Source of the DNA: Kluyvera intermedia
GTDB taxonomy: Bacteria; Pseudomonadota; Gammaproteobacteria; Enterobacterales; Enterobacteriaceae
Direction of reading: 5' to 3'
DNA length: 64,000 bases
Assembly (NCBI RefSeq): GCF_034424175.1
Contig: NZ_CP139986.1
Location: 3,472,001 to 3,536,000 of the forward strand
Below the pieces are notes generated by a model. The model did not search any database. It was not told where the DNA came from and saw nothing but the letters and a program-made list of their open reading frames with translations. Shown here piece after piece: positions 33,541 to 43,077 of the stretch. The translations under genes were made by a program, and so were the position numbers. Every line of letters starts with the position of its first letter. Positions within the stretch are counted from its first letter, which is position 1.

Positions 33541-34845
33541 TTAACGTTCCCAGTACGCCTCTTCCAGACTATCCTCTTTCTCCGGCAGGCCACGCGTCAG
33601 ACGCGGTGAGTGCTGGTTTAATACTTGATAGCTTACCCGATTAGCATACTTACAGACCTGCGCCAATGACGAATAAGTCAGCCAGTTGTGCTGGTGCTTG
33701 CTGGAATTCGGCACGTTCGAACGGTGATAAGCATTGGCGGTAATATCATGCAGCAGGGCCGCCAGCGCGCCGTCACCAGCACCATTAGTATTCATAATCT
33801 TCTCAGGCCCCCCCATAAAAGGCGCGATATGTGAGTAGATACGCAACGGATCCTGGCAATCTTTAAAGCGCACCGCGCGGCTGAATTCATACTGGTTAAA
33901 CTCGGCAATTGCACCTGGCAAAAGCGGATGCTGGGTTTTACGCTTAGTGTCGTTCTCGGTAAAACTTGCCATATACAGCCCGGTTGGCCCCGCAGTACAC
34001 AACACCAGGTCCACCCAATCCAGCGCTTTATCCGACGCTTGTAGCGGGTCGCTCAGGCCCGTCAACGCTTCGGCCTCTTCTTCGTTCATCGCCAGAATCG
34101 ATACATGATCTTTGATAAAGCTCTGCCACCAATCTGGGCTTTCGGCGATCACAAATTTGGTGCCCAGCGTCAGCACGACCGGCACATCATATTTTTTCGC
34201 GTAGGCGATGGCCTGCATGGTCGCTTCCGGCATTGGCTCGCCAGGCTTGCAGCGCACTAAGTAGGAAGTCAGTACCAGCGCAGAAGCACCGGCGATAACC
34301 GACTCAGGAATGCTTTCCGGGCGCAGCTTGTTCATATGGCCCGGGCTTATCGCAAACGTACGCTCTCCGGCATCACCAATCAGCGTAAAGCAGCGACCAA
34401 TTGGCCCATCAACGCCCTGCAAATGGTTCAGGTCAGTACGGCTGGAGGTATTGCACAGATAGCGATAGGCGTAGCCGCCAATCTCGATGTTGCTGCACAT
34501 CACGCCCAGCAGTACGGAGCGGTCGTCCGCCAGTACCGAGTAGTTGTGCATGGTATTACCGATGGTGCCGCCGGCAAACTGGTGGGTGATCAGATTTTCA
34601 CGCACCAGTTCCTGATACAGCGCTTCAGCAATATCATCTTCAATCACCAGTGAGTGCCCGGCGCTCAGGCCATAGCGCTCAATAAACGCATCGTCGACTT
34701 TGGCTTCAATATCGACCAGAGTCTGGTCAATACCCACGACCCACGAGATGCTGGTTTCGCTCTCAGGCTGGATCTGTTTTAGCAATGGATCGCGAGCGTC
34801 CACCGGGAAATAGTGTTTGGATTTGCGTTTACCGGGAAATTTCAT
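33541..34845 (-). CDS. gsk: Inosine-guanosine kinase
   Basis: PfkB-family kinase of 434 residues phosphorylating guanosine and inosine with ATP in purine salvage. The substrate part includes GGTIGNTMHNYSVLADDRS (about 94-112), and the catalytic signature NTNGAGDGALAAL lies near residue 355. It fits well with the neighbouring ushA and apt functions in nucleoside handling. It ends close to the BIME and starts 62 bases after the hemH stop. Confidence 0.96.
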   Translation of the reverse strand: MKFPGKRKSKHYFPVDARDPLLKQIQPESETSISWVVGIDQTLVDIEAKVDDAFIERYGLSAGHSLVIEDDIAEALYQELVRENLITHQFAGGTIGNTMHNYSVLADDRSVLLGVMCSNIEIGGYAYRYLCNTSSRTDLNHLQGVDGPIGRCFTLIGDAGERTFAISPGHMNKLRPESIPESVIAGASALVLTSYLVRCKPGEPMPEATMQAIAYAKKYDVPVVLTLGTKFVIAESPDWWQSFIKDHVSILAMNEEEAEALTGLSDPLQASDKALDWVDLVLCTAGPTGLYMASFTENDTKRKTQHPLLPGAIAEFNQYEFSRAVRFKDCQDPLRIYSHIAPFMGGPEKIMNTNGAGDGALAALLHDITANAYHRSNVPNSSKHQHNWLTYSSLAQVCKYANRVSYQVLNQHSPRLTRGLPEKEDSLEEAYWER

Positions 34846-34907
34846 GGTGATTTTTGAGTGGCCTTAACAGGCGGAGAATAGTAACACACTCCTCCACCTG
34901 CTTGCGA

Positions 34908-35870
34908 TCAGCGGTATTGCGCGGTCAAATTCGCCATCATTTTGATATGTGCATCATCGTCATTCAGCGCTGGAATATATTCATATTTCTGCCCACCCGC
35001 CTCAAGGAACAACTCACGGTTTTGTACGGCAATCTCTTCCAGCGTTTCCAGACAGTCGGCGGAGAAGCCCGGGCACATCACCTGAATATGCTTAACGCCT
35101 TTTTCACCGAGCATTTTCAGCGTTTCATCGGTGTACGGCGTCAGCCACGGCTCACGGCCAAAGCGTGACTGGAAGGTCATCATCACCTTATCAGGTGAAA
35201 TCCCCAGAGAAGAAACCAGCTCACGGGTGGTATCACGGCAACGCTGCGGATAGTCATCGCCTTCATGCGCATAGCGCTGTGGGATGCCGTGATAGGAAAG
35301 CAGCAGCACTTCCGGTTCACCGTGACGCTCAAATGAAGCCTGTGCGCTGGCAGCCAGCGCCTGAATATAGTCCCGGTCTGTCGCGTAGTCGCGAATAAAC
35401 GACACGCTTGGAATCGCGCGTTTTTTTGCCAGTATGCGTGCCAGTTCATCCCACACCGCCGCAACGGTCGAGCAGGAATATTGTGGATACAGAGGCAGCA
35501 CAATGAGCTGGTCAATATCCTGCGCCAATAACTCATCAACCGCGCTTTGCAGCGACGGCGTGCCGTAACTCATGCCAAGCACTACCAGCACATCCGGCAG
35601 ATGAGCCGCCAGCGCGCGCTGCTGGCGACGACTGTAGACCATCAGCGGAGAACCTTCCTCCATCCACACGGATTGATACAGCTTCGCCACACGCGGTGCA
35701 CGGATGGGGAGAATGACGCCACGGAGCAACGGCCACCAGAGTAAACGGTTGGTGTCGACCACGCGGCGGTCGCTTAAAAATTGCAGCAGATAACGCTTAA
35801 TCGCGCCCGGCGTCGGCGCGTCGGGGGTGCCGAGGTTAACCAGCAGAATACCGGGTTTCTTGTAATGCAT
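34908..35870 (-). CDS. hemH: Ferrochelatase
   Basis: HemH inserts Fe(II) into protoporphyrin IX, the last step of protoheme synthesis. The 320 residues match E. coli length. Catalytic His is in LLSYHGIPQRY (about 194), with the conserved Glu in VMCPGFSADCLETLEEI (about 264-272). Cys in CPGFSADC are typical of enterobacterial forms. It is read leftward like adk; the 182-base gap to adk holds a REP pair. Confidence 0.96.
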   Translation of the reverse strand: MHYKKPGILLVNLGTPDAPTPGAIKRYLLQFLSDRRVVDTNRLLWWPLLRGVILPIRAPRVAKLYQSVWMEEGSPLMVYSRRQQRALAAHLPDVLVVLGMSYGTPSLQSAVDELLAQDIDQLIVLPLYPQYSCSTVAAVWDELARILAKKRAIPSVSFIRDYATDRDYIQALAASAQASFERHGEPEVLLLSYHGIPQRYAHEGDDYPQRCRDTTRELVSSLGISPDKVMMTFQSRFGREPWLTPYTDETLKMLGEKGVKHIQVMCPGFSADCLETLEEIAVQNRELFLEAGGQKYEYIPALNDDDAHIKMMANLTAQYR

Positions 35871-35960
35871 TACCGTCTCTTATCGATTCAAATTGTTGAT
35901 AATTGTAGCGGAAAAGCGAGGAAGAAAAACTAATTGCTGCGAGAGGTGGGGAGAGAATTT

Positions 35961-36036
35961 TGCCTGATGGCGCTGCGCTTATCAGGCCTACGGGAGAGTG
36001 TAGGCCGGATAAGGCGTTTACGCCGCCATCCGGCAT
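35961..36036. repeat. REP pair between hemH and adk
   Basis: TGCCTGATGGCGCTGCGCTT with ATCAGGCCTACGG, then GTAGGCCGGATAAGGCG with TTTACGCCGCCATCCGGCA. Two opposed REP units lie between codirectional genes. Confidence 0.9.
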
Positions 36037-36052
36037 CGGAGGCGGCAAAACA

Positions 36053-36697
36053 TTAACCGAGAATCTTCGCCAGTTCAGCGCGTACGTCAGCCACGGCTTT
36101 AGTGCCGTCAACTTTTGCGTACTTGGTGTTACCCGCCTGCGCTTCTTTGGAATAGTAACCAATCAGCGGTGCGGTCATCTGATGGTATTCCACCAGGCGC
36201 TTACGTACGGTTTCTTCCTGATCGTCTTTACGAGTAGACAGGTCTTCACCGGTGACGTCATCTTTACCTTCAACCTTCGGTGGATTGAATTTGATGTGAT
36301 AAACGCGGCCAGAAGCGGCGTGAACGCGACGACCAATGATACGGTCAACGATCAGCTCGTCCGGTACGTCGAATTCCAGAACGTAATCGACGTTGATGCC
36401 TGCTTCTTTCATGGCATCAGCCTGAGGAATGGTACGTGGGAAACCGTCCAGCAGGAAACCGTTACGGCAGTCTTCCTGGGAGATACGCTCTTTCACCAGC
36501 GCGATAACCAGTTCATCAGTTACCAGTTTGCCCGCATCCATGATGTCTTTGGCTTGTTTGCCCAGCTCGCTGCCAGATTTTACTGCGGCACGCAGCATGT
36601 CACCGGTGGAAATTTGCGGAATGCCATATTTCTCCATGATGAACTGAGCCTGAGTTCCTTTCCCCGCGCCCGGAGCGCCAAGCAGAATGATACGCAT
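36053..36697 (-). CDS. adk: Adenylate kinase
   Basis: Catalyses 2 ADP = ATP + AMP and keeps adenine nucleotides in balance. The 214 residues equal E. coli Adk. P-loop GAPGAGKGTQA (7-17), AMP-binding part ISTGDMLRAAV, FLLDGFPRT (about 81-89) and the long LID domain (about 120-160) are seen, with DDQEETVRKRL after it. The gene lies between htpG and hemH as in E. coli. Confidence 0.97.
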   Translation of the reverse strand: MRIILLGAPGAGKGTQAQFIMEKYGIPQISTGDMLRAAVKSGSELGKQAKDIMDAGKLVTDELVIALVKERISQEDCRNGFLLDGFPRTIPQADAMKEAGINVDYVLEFDVPDELIVDRIIGRRVHAASGRVYHIKFNPPKVEGKDDVTGEDLSTRKDDQEETVRKRLVEYHQMTAPLIGYYSKEAQAGNTKYAKVDGTKAVADVRAELAKILG

Positions 36698-36833
36698 TAC
36701 GAAAATCCCCTTAAAGGTTGTCGATATTTTTTAAAAAGCGCTAAAAGATACCACCAGAACGGCGATGGCTCAAGGAAGGAGGGTCGGCTGAAACGGTTAA
36801 CGGTGAGATATTTTGCGTACGGTGCGGTTTAAT

Positions 36834-36926
36834 GCCCTCACCCCGGCCCTCTCCCACAGGGAGAGGGAGAAAACCAATACCGGGCCAGTCCCCTCTCCCT
36901 TTTAGGGAGAGGGTTAGGGTGAGGGT
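36834..36926. repeat. Imperfect inverted repeat of the CCCTCACCCC / GGGGTGAGGG type
   Basis: CCCTCACCCCGGCCCTCTCC pairs with GGGAGAGGGTTAGGGTGAGG; between them a second CCCTCTCCC/GGGAGAGGG pair is found. I recall such GAGGG-rich palindromes at many gene ends in enterobacteria, distinct from REP. It lies after htpG and before adk and may help end htpG transcripts. The rest of 36698-36833 holds the adk promoter region with no gene. Confidence 0.7.
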
Positions 36927-36931
36927 AAGTC

Positions 36932-38806
36932 TTACGACACCAGCAACTGATTCATACGGCGAATAAACTGGTTCGGATCTTCCAGCGTACCGCGTTCAGC
37001 AAACAGAGCCTGGTCAAGCAGCAGCTCAACCCACTCTTTAAACTGCCCTTCGTCTTCGGTGTCAGCAGTGCGTTTCACCAGTACATGATCCGGGTTCAGT
37101 TCAAAGATGTATTTCACTTCTGGTGCAGCCTGGCCCGCAGCGGCAAACAGTTTTGCCATCTGAGTGCTCATATCGTCAGCATCGGTCGTGACAATCGCCG
37201 GAGTGTCGGTCAGACGATGCGTCAGACGCACCTCTTTCACACGCTCGCCCAGCAGAGTTTTCACGCGCTCAACGAACGGTGTCAGCGCTTTTTCTGCTTC
37301 TTTCGCGCTTTCGTCGACTTCGTCAGCCAGCTTGTCGATGGACTCATCGGCTTTTGCCACGGACTGGAATACCTTACCATCGAACTCGGTCAGGTAGTTC
37401 ATCATCCACTCATCGATACGGTCAGAAAGCAGCAGGACTTCGATACCTTTCTTACGCAGCAGCTCCAGGTGCGGACTGCTTTTCGCCGCTGCATAGCTAT
37501 CAGCGGTGATGTAATAGATTTTTTCCTGCCCTTCTTTCATGCGCGAGACATAGTCGGCAAGCGACACGGTCTGCTCGGAAGAGTCGGTATGGGTAGACGC
37601 GAAACGCAGCAGTTTAGCAATCGCTTCCTGGTTGCCGTTATCTTCCGCCGGGCCTTCTTTGAGTACCAGACCGAACTGTTTCCAGAAGGTCAGGTATTTC
37701 TCGGCATCGTCTTTCGCCAGTTTATCCAGCATCTGCAATACGCGTTTGGTCAGCGCATTACGCAGGTTACGCGTCACCGTGCTGTCTTGCAGAATTTCAC
37801 GCGACACGTTCAGCGGCAGATCGTTGGAGTCTATCAGGCCACGGACAAAGCGCAGGTAGTTCGGCATAAACTGCTCGGCGTCGTCCATGATAAAGACGCG
37901 CTGCACGTACAGTTTAAGGCCGTGCTTATGATCACGGTTCCACATATCCCACGGCGCCTGCGATGGGATGTACAGCAGGCTGGTGTACTCCTGCTTACCT
38001 TCCACACGGTTGTGGCTCCAGGTCAGCGGGTCGGTAAAGTCGTGGGCAATGTGCTTGTAGAACTCTTTGTATTCGTCGTCGTTAAGCTCAGCTTTATTAC
38101 GCGTCCACAGCGCCTGTGCCTTGTTGATTTTTTCCCAGGAGACGACGGTTTCGCCGTCTTTTTCTTCCTGTTTTTCAATCTCTACCGGCAACGCGATATG
38201 GTCAGAATATTTGCTGATAACCGAACGCACGCGCCAGTCGTCGAGGAAATCATCCTCGCCTTCGCGCAGATGCAGGGTGATTTCGGTCCCACGGTCAGCT
38301 TTTGTGATATCCGCAACGGTGTATTCACCAGCGCCTTCAGATTCCCAGAACACGCCATTTTCTGGCTTGTCGCCGGCTGCACGGGTACGCACGGTGACTT
38401 TGTCAGCCACGATAAACGCCGAGTAGAAACCGACGCCGAACTGGCCGATAAGCTGGCTGTCCTTCGCCTGGTCAGAACCCATGGATTCGAGGAATGCCTT
38501 GGTGCCGGACTTGGCGATGGTCCCGAGGTGGTCGATAACCTCTTCACGATTCATGCCAATGCCGTTATCGGCAATGGTCAACGTACGCTTATCTTTATCG
38601 AAGGAGACACGCACACGCAGTTCGCCGTCACCTTCATACAGATCTGGCGTCGACAACGCGCGAAAACGCAGTTTGTCCGCCGCATCCGATGCGTTAGAGA
38701 TAAGCTCACGCAGGAAGATTTCTTTGTTGGAATACAGAGAATGGATCATCAGGTGCAGAAGCTGTTTTACTTCTGACTGAAAGCCACGTGTTTCTTGTCC
38801 TTTCAT
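36932..38806 (-). CDS. htpG: Hsp90 chaperone HtpG
   Basis: Bacterial Hsp90 of 624 residues, the E. coli length. The N-terminal ATPase domain (about 1-215) shows ELISNASDAADKLR, DNGIGM and GQFGVGFYSAF. The middle domain carries the catalytic Arg loop NVSREILQ (about 333-340), and the C-terminal dimer domain follows. It acts with DnaK on partly folded proteins. I used the start MKGQETRGF; five open codons precede it. A sigma-32 promoter lies upstream. Confidence 0.97.
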   Translation of the reverse strand: MKGQETRGFQSEVKQLLHLMIHSLYSNKEIFLRELISNASDAADKLRFRALSTPDLYEGDGELRVRVSFDKDKRTLTIADNGIGMNREEVIDHLGTIAKSGTKAFLESMGSDQAKDSQLIGQFGVGFYSAFIVADKVTVRTRAAGDKPENGVFWESEGAGEYTVADITKADRGTEITLHLREGEDDFLDDWRVRSVISKYSDHIALPVEIEKQEEKDGETVVSWEKINKAQALWTRNKAELNDDEYKEFYKHIAHDFTDPLTWSHNRVEGKQEYTSLLYIPSQAPWDMWNRDHKHGLKLYVQRVFIMDDAEQFMPNYLRFVRGLIDSNDLPLNVSREILQDSTVTRNLRNALTKRVLQMLDKLAKDDAEKYLTFWKQFGLVLKEGPAEDNGNQEAIAKLLRFASTHTDSSEQTVSLADYVSRMKEGQEKIYYITADSYAAAKSSPHLELLRKKGIEVLLLSDRIDEWMMNYLTEFDGKVFQSVAKADESIDKLADEVDESAKEAEKALTPFVERVKTLLGERVKEVRLTHRLTDTPAIVTTDADDMSTQMAKLFAAAGQAAPEVKYIFELNPDHVLVKRTADTEDEGQFKEWVELLLDQALFAERGTLEDPNQFIRRMNQLLVS

Positions 38807-38856
38807 TGCAAAATACCTCAATGCTGATTACAAGGTAAAAAAAAGCGATGAGAGGA

Positions 38857-38885
38857 AAATGGGGATGAGTGAAGAGAATTTCAAG
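38857..38885 (-). promoter_or_regulatory. Heat-shock (sigma-32) promoter of htpG
   Basis: On the minus strand CTTGAAA (38885-38879) and CCCCATTT (38864-38857) are 14 bp apart, an almost ideal sigma-32 promoter about 50 bases before the htpG ATG. Confidence 0.9.
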
Positions 38886-38914
38886 CGAGAGCAGTAAATC
38901 CTGCTCTCGATTGA

Positions 38915-39520
38915 TTAAAAACGAATCTTATGACGCCCGGCCAAAGAGTGCGAAAGCGTAGTGCCATCGACCATCTCAAGCTCACCACCGACGGGTACAC
39001 CATGGGCAATACGGCTGGCTTCAACACCAGACTGCGCGCACAGCTCGGCGATGTAGTTAGCGGTCGCCTCCCCTTCCACCGTTGGGTTGGTGGCGAGGAT
39101 AACCTCGGTGAGCTGCTCCGTTTCCAGACGCTGCTCAAGGCGGTCAAGTCCGATATCGTCCGGCCCGATGCCATCCAGCGGCGAGAGGTGGCCCATCAGC
39201 ACGAAATAGCGGCCAGAAAATTGTCCGGTCTGCTCAATGGCGTAAATGTCCGCAGGACTTTCCACCACGCAGATTTGACCGTTTTCCTGACGACGCGGGT
39301 TCGAACAGATGTTGCACACCTCTTGCTCGGTGAAGGTGCGGCAATCGGCACAATGGCCGATTTCCGACATCGCGCGCGTTAATGCCTGCGCCAGACGCAT
39401 CCCGCCGCTGCGATCACGCTGCAGCAGGGTAAACGCCATGCGCTGCGCTGACTTCGGGCCAACGCCCGGCAGACAGCGCAATGCTTCCATCAGCTGAGTT
39501 AACAGCGGACTGGTTTGCAT
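38915..39520 (-). CDS. recR: Recombination protein RecR
   Basis: RecR acts with RecF and RecO to load RecA at gaps. The 201 residues contain a helix-hairpin-helix LPGVGPKSAQRM (about 17-28), a C4 zinc finger CADCRTFTEQEVCNIC (about 57-72) and a Toprim domain starting CVVESPADIYAIEQT. It starts where ybaB stops, in the classical dnaX-ybaB-recR order. Confidence 0.97.
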   Translation of the reverse strand: MQTSPLLTQLMEALRCLPGVGPKSAQRMAFTLLQRDRSGGMRLAQALTRAMSEIGHCADCRTFTEQEVCNICSNPRRQENGQICVVESPADIYAIEQTGQFSGRYFVLMGHLSPLDGIGPDDIGLDRLEQRLETEQLTEVILATNPTVEGEATANYIAELCAQSGVEASRIAHGVPVGGELEMVDGTTLSHSLAGRHKIRF

Positions 39521-39852
39521 CAGAATGGCATCTTGAAGCCTGGCGGCAATTGCATACCGGAGGAGACAGACGCCATTTTTTCTTTCTGGGTTTCATCAAT
39601 ACGGCGCGCCGCATCGTTGAAGGCCGCAGCCACCAGATCTTCCAGCATGTCTTTATCGTCTTCCAGCAGGCTTGGGTCGATTTCAACGCGACGGCAGTTA
39701 TGCGCGCCGTTGATGGTCACTTTTACCAGACCTGCGCCAGATTCGCCGGTTACTTCCAGCTGAGCGATTTCTTCCTGCATTTTCTGCATTTTATCTTGCA
39801 TCTGCTGGGCCTGTTTCATCAGGTTACCCAGACCGCCTTTACCACCAAACAT
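39520..39852 (-). CDS. ybaB: Nucleoid-associated protein YbaB/EbfC
   Basis: A 110-residue DNA-binding protein of the YbaB/EbfC family. Its N-terminal helix is rich in Met, Gln and Lys (LMKQAQQMQDKMQKMQEE, about 12-29), and the core VTINGAHNCRRVEIDPSLL follows. It forms a pincer-shaped dimer. It lies between dnaX and recR and touches the recR start codon, suggesting translational coupling. One residue longer than my recollection of E. coli near the start. Confidence 0.96.
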   Translation of the reverse strand: MFGGKGGLGNLMKQAQQMQDKMQKMQEEIAQLEVTGESGAGLVKVTINGAHNCRRVEIDPSLLEDDKDMLEDLVAAAFNDAARRIDETQKEKMASVSSGMQLPPGFKMPF

Positions 39853-39908
39853 AGGCTTCTCTCTTGTAAGTCACGTTAAAGGATGACAACCGTGAGCCAG
39901 GCTCACAA

Positions 39909-41840
39909 TCAAATGGGGCGAATACTCTCTTCATCCAGATCCGCATCGAAAAATCGGCGCAGGGTCTGAATATTATTATCCGCGATAATCGACTCGCGCG
40001 CCTGCGCGAGCTTCTCTTCATAGATGGCCTGTCGCCATTCCAGCGGCGTACGCACCGCCGGATTATCATCTTCAACGATGGTCAATTCAACAGGCGCACC
40101 GAATAAAGTGCTCATGGCCTCGGACAGCTTTTGCAGTGAACCCGGCGAATTCAGGTGCCGCTGCGTCGAGCGCAGATGCAGACACACGGCATTGCCGTTT
40201 TGCTCTTTCCACGCGTTAAGCGCCACCTGTTCTACCAGCTTTGGCAGCGCCATCTGACTGACCTGCGCCGCCCACTCGTCACGCTCAATGGCTTCAGCCG
40301 TCAGCTTGACGGCAAGCTCAGGGGTTTTCTCATGCTCCAGCGCCTTCTTCAGCGCCTTCGGCGTGGCGACCTCTTCTTTTTTCACCTCAGCGACTGGCGT
40401 GGTCGCTTTCCAGCGATAGGCCTCTTTTTTCGCCGCGGGCTGGGTCAGTGCCGTCGGAGCCGGACGCGCCTGAACGCGCTCGGCTACCGAAGCCAATCTT
40501 TCCAGCGCAGCGTTATTCACCGGCCGCGCGCGGGAAGCGGCTGCCGGTTCACTCTTTTTTGGTTGGGTTGCTCCCTGATTACCTTGCTGGAGCTGACGAC
40601 GTGCGGCAAGTACCTGATTGGTTGAATCAGGCAGAGTCGCCGCAGGCGGCGTTACCGGCGCGGTGTTTTGCACTGGCGGTTGCGGCTGTTGCATTACCGG
40701 CGTATTCGCAGGGACATATGTCTGCGGTGGCGTTTCCGGTTCAGGTAACGGCGCATTCGGGTGGAATGCCAGCGCCCGCAACAAGGTCATCTCAATGCCC
40801 ATACGTCTGTCTGGTGCATACGGTAACTCTTTGCGGCCCATCAACAGCGTCTGGTAGTAAAGCTGAATATCCGTTGGCGGAACGGTACGCGCCAGGTTGC
40901 GCATCCGCTGTTCCACTGCCGCCATATCGCTGCCCAGCGCCGCAGGCGAAAGCTGAACCATCGCAATGCGGTGGAGCAAGCTTTGCATTTCAATCAGCAG
41001 CGCTTCCCAGTCAACACCACGCAGCGCAGCATCGTTAACCCGTTCCATCACCTGCTCACCGTTGGCGGCCACTAATGCTTCAATCAGCGACAGCGCCTGT
41101 GAGTCATCCAGCGTACCGAGCATTTCGCTCACCGAAACGGTCGTCAGCTGCCCATCACCGCTGGCGATCGCCTGATCGGTCAGACTTAAAGCATCACGCA
41201 GGCTACCGTCCGCGGCGCGCGCCAGCAGTTGCAGAGCGCGTGGTTCGTGAGTGATATGTTCTTCGTCGAGGATATGCTCAAGCTGATGGCGGATCTGCTC
41301 AACGTCCAGCGCTTTGAGATGGAACTGTAAGCAACGCGACAGAATCGTCACCGGCAGCTTTTGCGGATCGGTGGTTGCCAGCAGGAATTTGACGTGCGCA
41401 GGCGGTTCTTCCAGCGTCTTCAGCAAGGCATTAAAGCTGTGACGGGAAAGCATGTGCACTTCATCGATCAGATAGACTTTAAAACGACCGCGCGCAGGCG
41501 CGTACTGGACATTATCCAGCAGGTCGCGGGTATCTTCGACTTTGGTTCGTGACGCGGCATCGATCTCAATCAGATCGACAAAGCGCCCCTGTTCGATTTC
41601 CCGACAGTTGTCACACACGCCGCACGGCGTGGCGGTGATACCGGTTTCGCAATTCAGTCCTTTCGCCAGTAAACGGGCGATGGAGGTTTTCCCCACACCA
41701 CGGGTGCCGGAGAAGAGATATGCGTGATGAATGCGCCCTAACGATAAGCCGTTCGCCAGTGCGGTCAGCACATGTTCCTGGCCAACGACGTCAGCGAAGG
41801 TTTGTGGGCGCCATTTTCGGGCTAAGACCTGATAACTCAT
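39909..41840 (-). CDS. dnaX: DNA polymerase III subunits tau and gamma
   Basis: Clamp-loader ATPase of the replisome. The 643-residue product is tau; frameshifting gives gamma. Walker A GTRGVGKTS (about 45-53), the zinc module CETG...CGVCDNC (about 64-79), DEVHMLS (about 126-132) and the SRC motif LSRCLQF (about 168) are visible. Domain IV is Pro/Gln-rich (about 375-450), and domain V at the C-terminus binds the polymerase alpha subunit. Confidence 0.97.
   Translation of the reverse strand: MSYQVLARKWRPQTFADVVGQEHVLTALANGLSLGRIHHAYLFSGTRGVGKTSIARLLAKGLNCETGITATPCGVCDNCREIEQGRFVDLIEIDAASRTKVEDTRDLLDNVQYAPARGRFKVYLIDEVHMLSRHSFNALLKTLEEPPAHVKFLLATTDPQKLPVTILSRCLQFHLKALDVEQIRHQLEHILDEEHITHEPRALQLLARAADGSLRDALSLTDQAIASGDGQLTTVSVSEMLGTLDDSQALSLIEALVAANGEQVMERVNDAALRGVDWEALLIEMQSLLHRIAMVQLSPAALGSDMAAVEQRMRNLARTVPPTDIQLYYQTLLMGRKELPYAPDRRMGIEMTLLRALAFHPNAPLPEPETPPQTYVPANTPVMQQPQPPVQNTAPVTPPAATLPDSTNQVLAARRQLQQGNQGATQPKKSEPAAASRARPVNNAALERLASVAERVQARPAPTALTQPAAKKEAYRWKATTPVAEVKKEEVATPKALKKALEHEKTPELAVKLTAEAIERDEWAAQVSQMALPKLVEQVALNAWKEQNGNAVCLHLRSTQRHLNSPGSLQKLSEAMSTLFGAPVELTIVEDDNPAVRTPLEWRQAIYEEKLAQARESIIADNNIQTLRRFFDADLDEESIRPI
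40549..40560 (-). other. Programmed -1 frameshift site in dnaX
   Basis: The slippery run A-AAA-AAG (40560-40554) is in the right frame, and the -1 frame meets TGA at 40551-40549 after one Glu codon. This yields a gamma subunit of about 430 residues. Just downstream ACCGGC and CGCGCGCGGCCGGT can form a strong stem, as in E. coli. Confidence 0.9.
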
Positions 41841-41932
41841 TGGCTGACTCTGAAACGCTGGAAGGTGGATTCTTGAAGGGGTAATGCTACCACAGCCCCG
41901 CCAACTCGGCGAGGCTATGTATCGGGAAATGC

Positions 41933-42484
41933 TTAGTGACCCGGGAAATTCACCAGACTGTAGCTGGTGATGCCCTGTTTTTCCAGGCGCTGTTCGCCGC
42001 CGAGGTCAAACAGGTTGATGATGAATGCCGCATCGTGCACTTCGCCACCCAGACGACGAATCAGTTTCACCGTCGCTTCAATCGTTCCGCCGGTTGCCAG
42101 CAGATCGTCGACGACCAGTACTTTATCGCCAGCTTTAATCGCATCAACGTGGATTTCCAGCTGATCGGTGCCGTATTCCAGCTCGTAGCTTTCGGCAATG
42201 GTTTCACGTGGCAGTTTGCGTGGTTTACGTACTGGGACAAAACCGACGCCCATCGCCAGGGCTACCGGTGCGCCGAACAAGAAACCACGTGCTTCGGTAC
42301 CCACCACTTTGGTGATGCCGGCATCTTTGTACTTCTCGACCAGCAGTTCAATGCTGAGCGCGTAAGCTTTCGGGTCTTCCAGTAAGCTTGTGACATCGCG
42401 GAAAAGGATGCCTGGTTTAGGATAATCCTCGATGCTCTGGATGCTGTTCTTCAGGTATTCAAGCTGCTGTGCAGTTGCGGTCAT
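41933..42484 (-). CDS. apt: Adenine phosphoribosyltransferase
   Basis: Makes AMP from adenine and PRPP in purine salvage. The 183 residues equal E. coli Apt. The PRPP motif is VLVVDDLLATGGT (about 118-130), and GTEARGFLFG and the hood part RKPRKLPRET are seen. The ATG giving MTATAQQ is used; the frame is open 14 codons upstream. It lies 92 bases before dnaX on the same strand. Confidence 0.97.
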   Translation of the reverse strand: MTATAQQLEYLKNSIQSIEDYPKPGILFRDVTSLLEDPKAYALSIELLVEKYKDAGITKVVGTEARGFLFGAPVALAMGVGFVPVRKPRKLPRETIAESYELEYGTDQLEIHVDAIKAGDKVLVVDDLLATGGTIEATVKLIRRLGGEVHDAAFIINLFDLGGEQRLEKQGITSYSLVNFPGH

Positions 42485-42633
42485 AGGTTTGTGCCTAATT
42501 AAAACAGTGTTACTTAAGGCGAGCAAAACGGGTTAAAAACCTTAAATGATTAATTTTTAACCGGGCGCGCCTGTGCTCGAAAACGCCAGAATTTACTGGC
42601 TAGTTCGGAGAATTGCAACACCATTAATGCGGT

Positions 42634-43011
42634 TCACGATTTTTGTTGTTCTGCATCAACCACCGGGATCCGCCACATAAAAATGAGTAACCCGCAGAGA
42701 ATGGCGAGCAGCAGCAGGCGTACCCAAAGCATGTTGACCAGCCACAGAGAGACACCGAAAGTCAGTAAAATCAGCGCGATTGCCCGAGGTTTTGCGCCCG
42801 GCGGCATTGCTCGATAGCGCTGCCAGTGGCGCAGATAGCTGCCAAACCATGAGCGGTAAAGCAACCACTGGTGGAATCGTGGCGATGAGCGAGCAAAGCA
42901 CCATGCTGCCAGCAGAATAAACGGCGTTGTCGGCAACAGCGGTAAAACCACGCCGATTGTGCCAAGGGCTACCGCCAGCCAGCCAATAATGATTAGAATA
43001 GTACGTTGCAT
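42634..43011 (-). CDS. ybaN: Inner-membrane protein YbaN (DUF454)
   Basis: A 125-residue membrane protein with about three helices: at the N-terminus (ILIIIGWLAVALGTIGVVLPLLPTTPF-type start) and two near 75-115. The family signature LPLLPTTPFILLAAWCFARSSPRFHQWL is partly quoted here as PTTPFILLAAWCFARSS and WLLYRSWFG. Function unknown. It is divergent from priC with 66 bases between. Confidence 0.92.
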   Translation of the reverse strand: MQRTILIIIGWLAVALGTIGVVLPLLPTTPFILLAAWCFARSSPRFHQWLLYRSWFGSYLRHWQRYRAMPPGAKPRAIALILLTFGVSLWLVNMLWVRLLLLAILCGLLIFMWRIPVVDAEQQKS

Positions 43012-43077
43012 ATGCGAATCGTTATCAAGTGAGTCTGCTAATGTAGCATAGCCGATAAGTTTAATACGGAGAACCTG

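Noticed and set aside
37085..38776. 563-codon open frame on the plus strand opposite htpG
   Set aside because: It lies wholly within htpG on the other strand, has no ribosome site and no recognisable domain. Long antisense frames arise from the codon use of highly expressed genes.
40448..41038. 196-codon open frame opposite dnaX
   Set aside because: Complement of the Pro/Gln-rich dnaX domain; no start signal or family.
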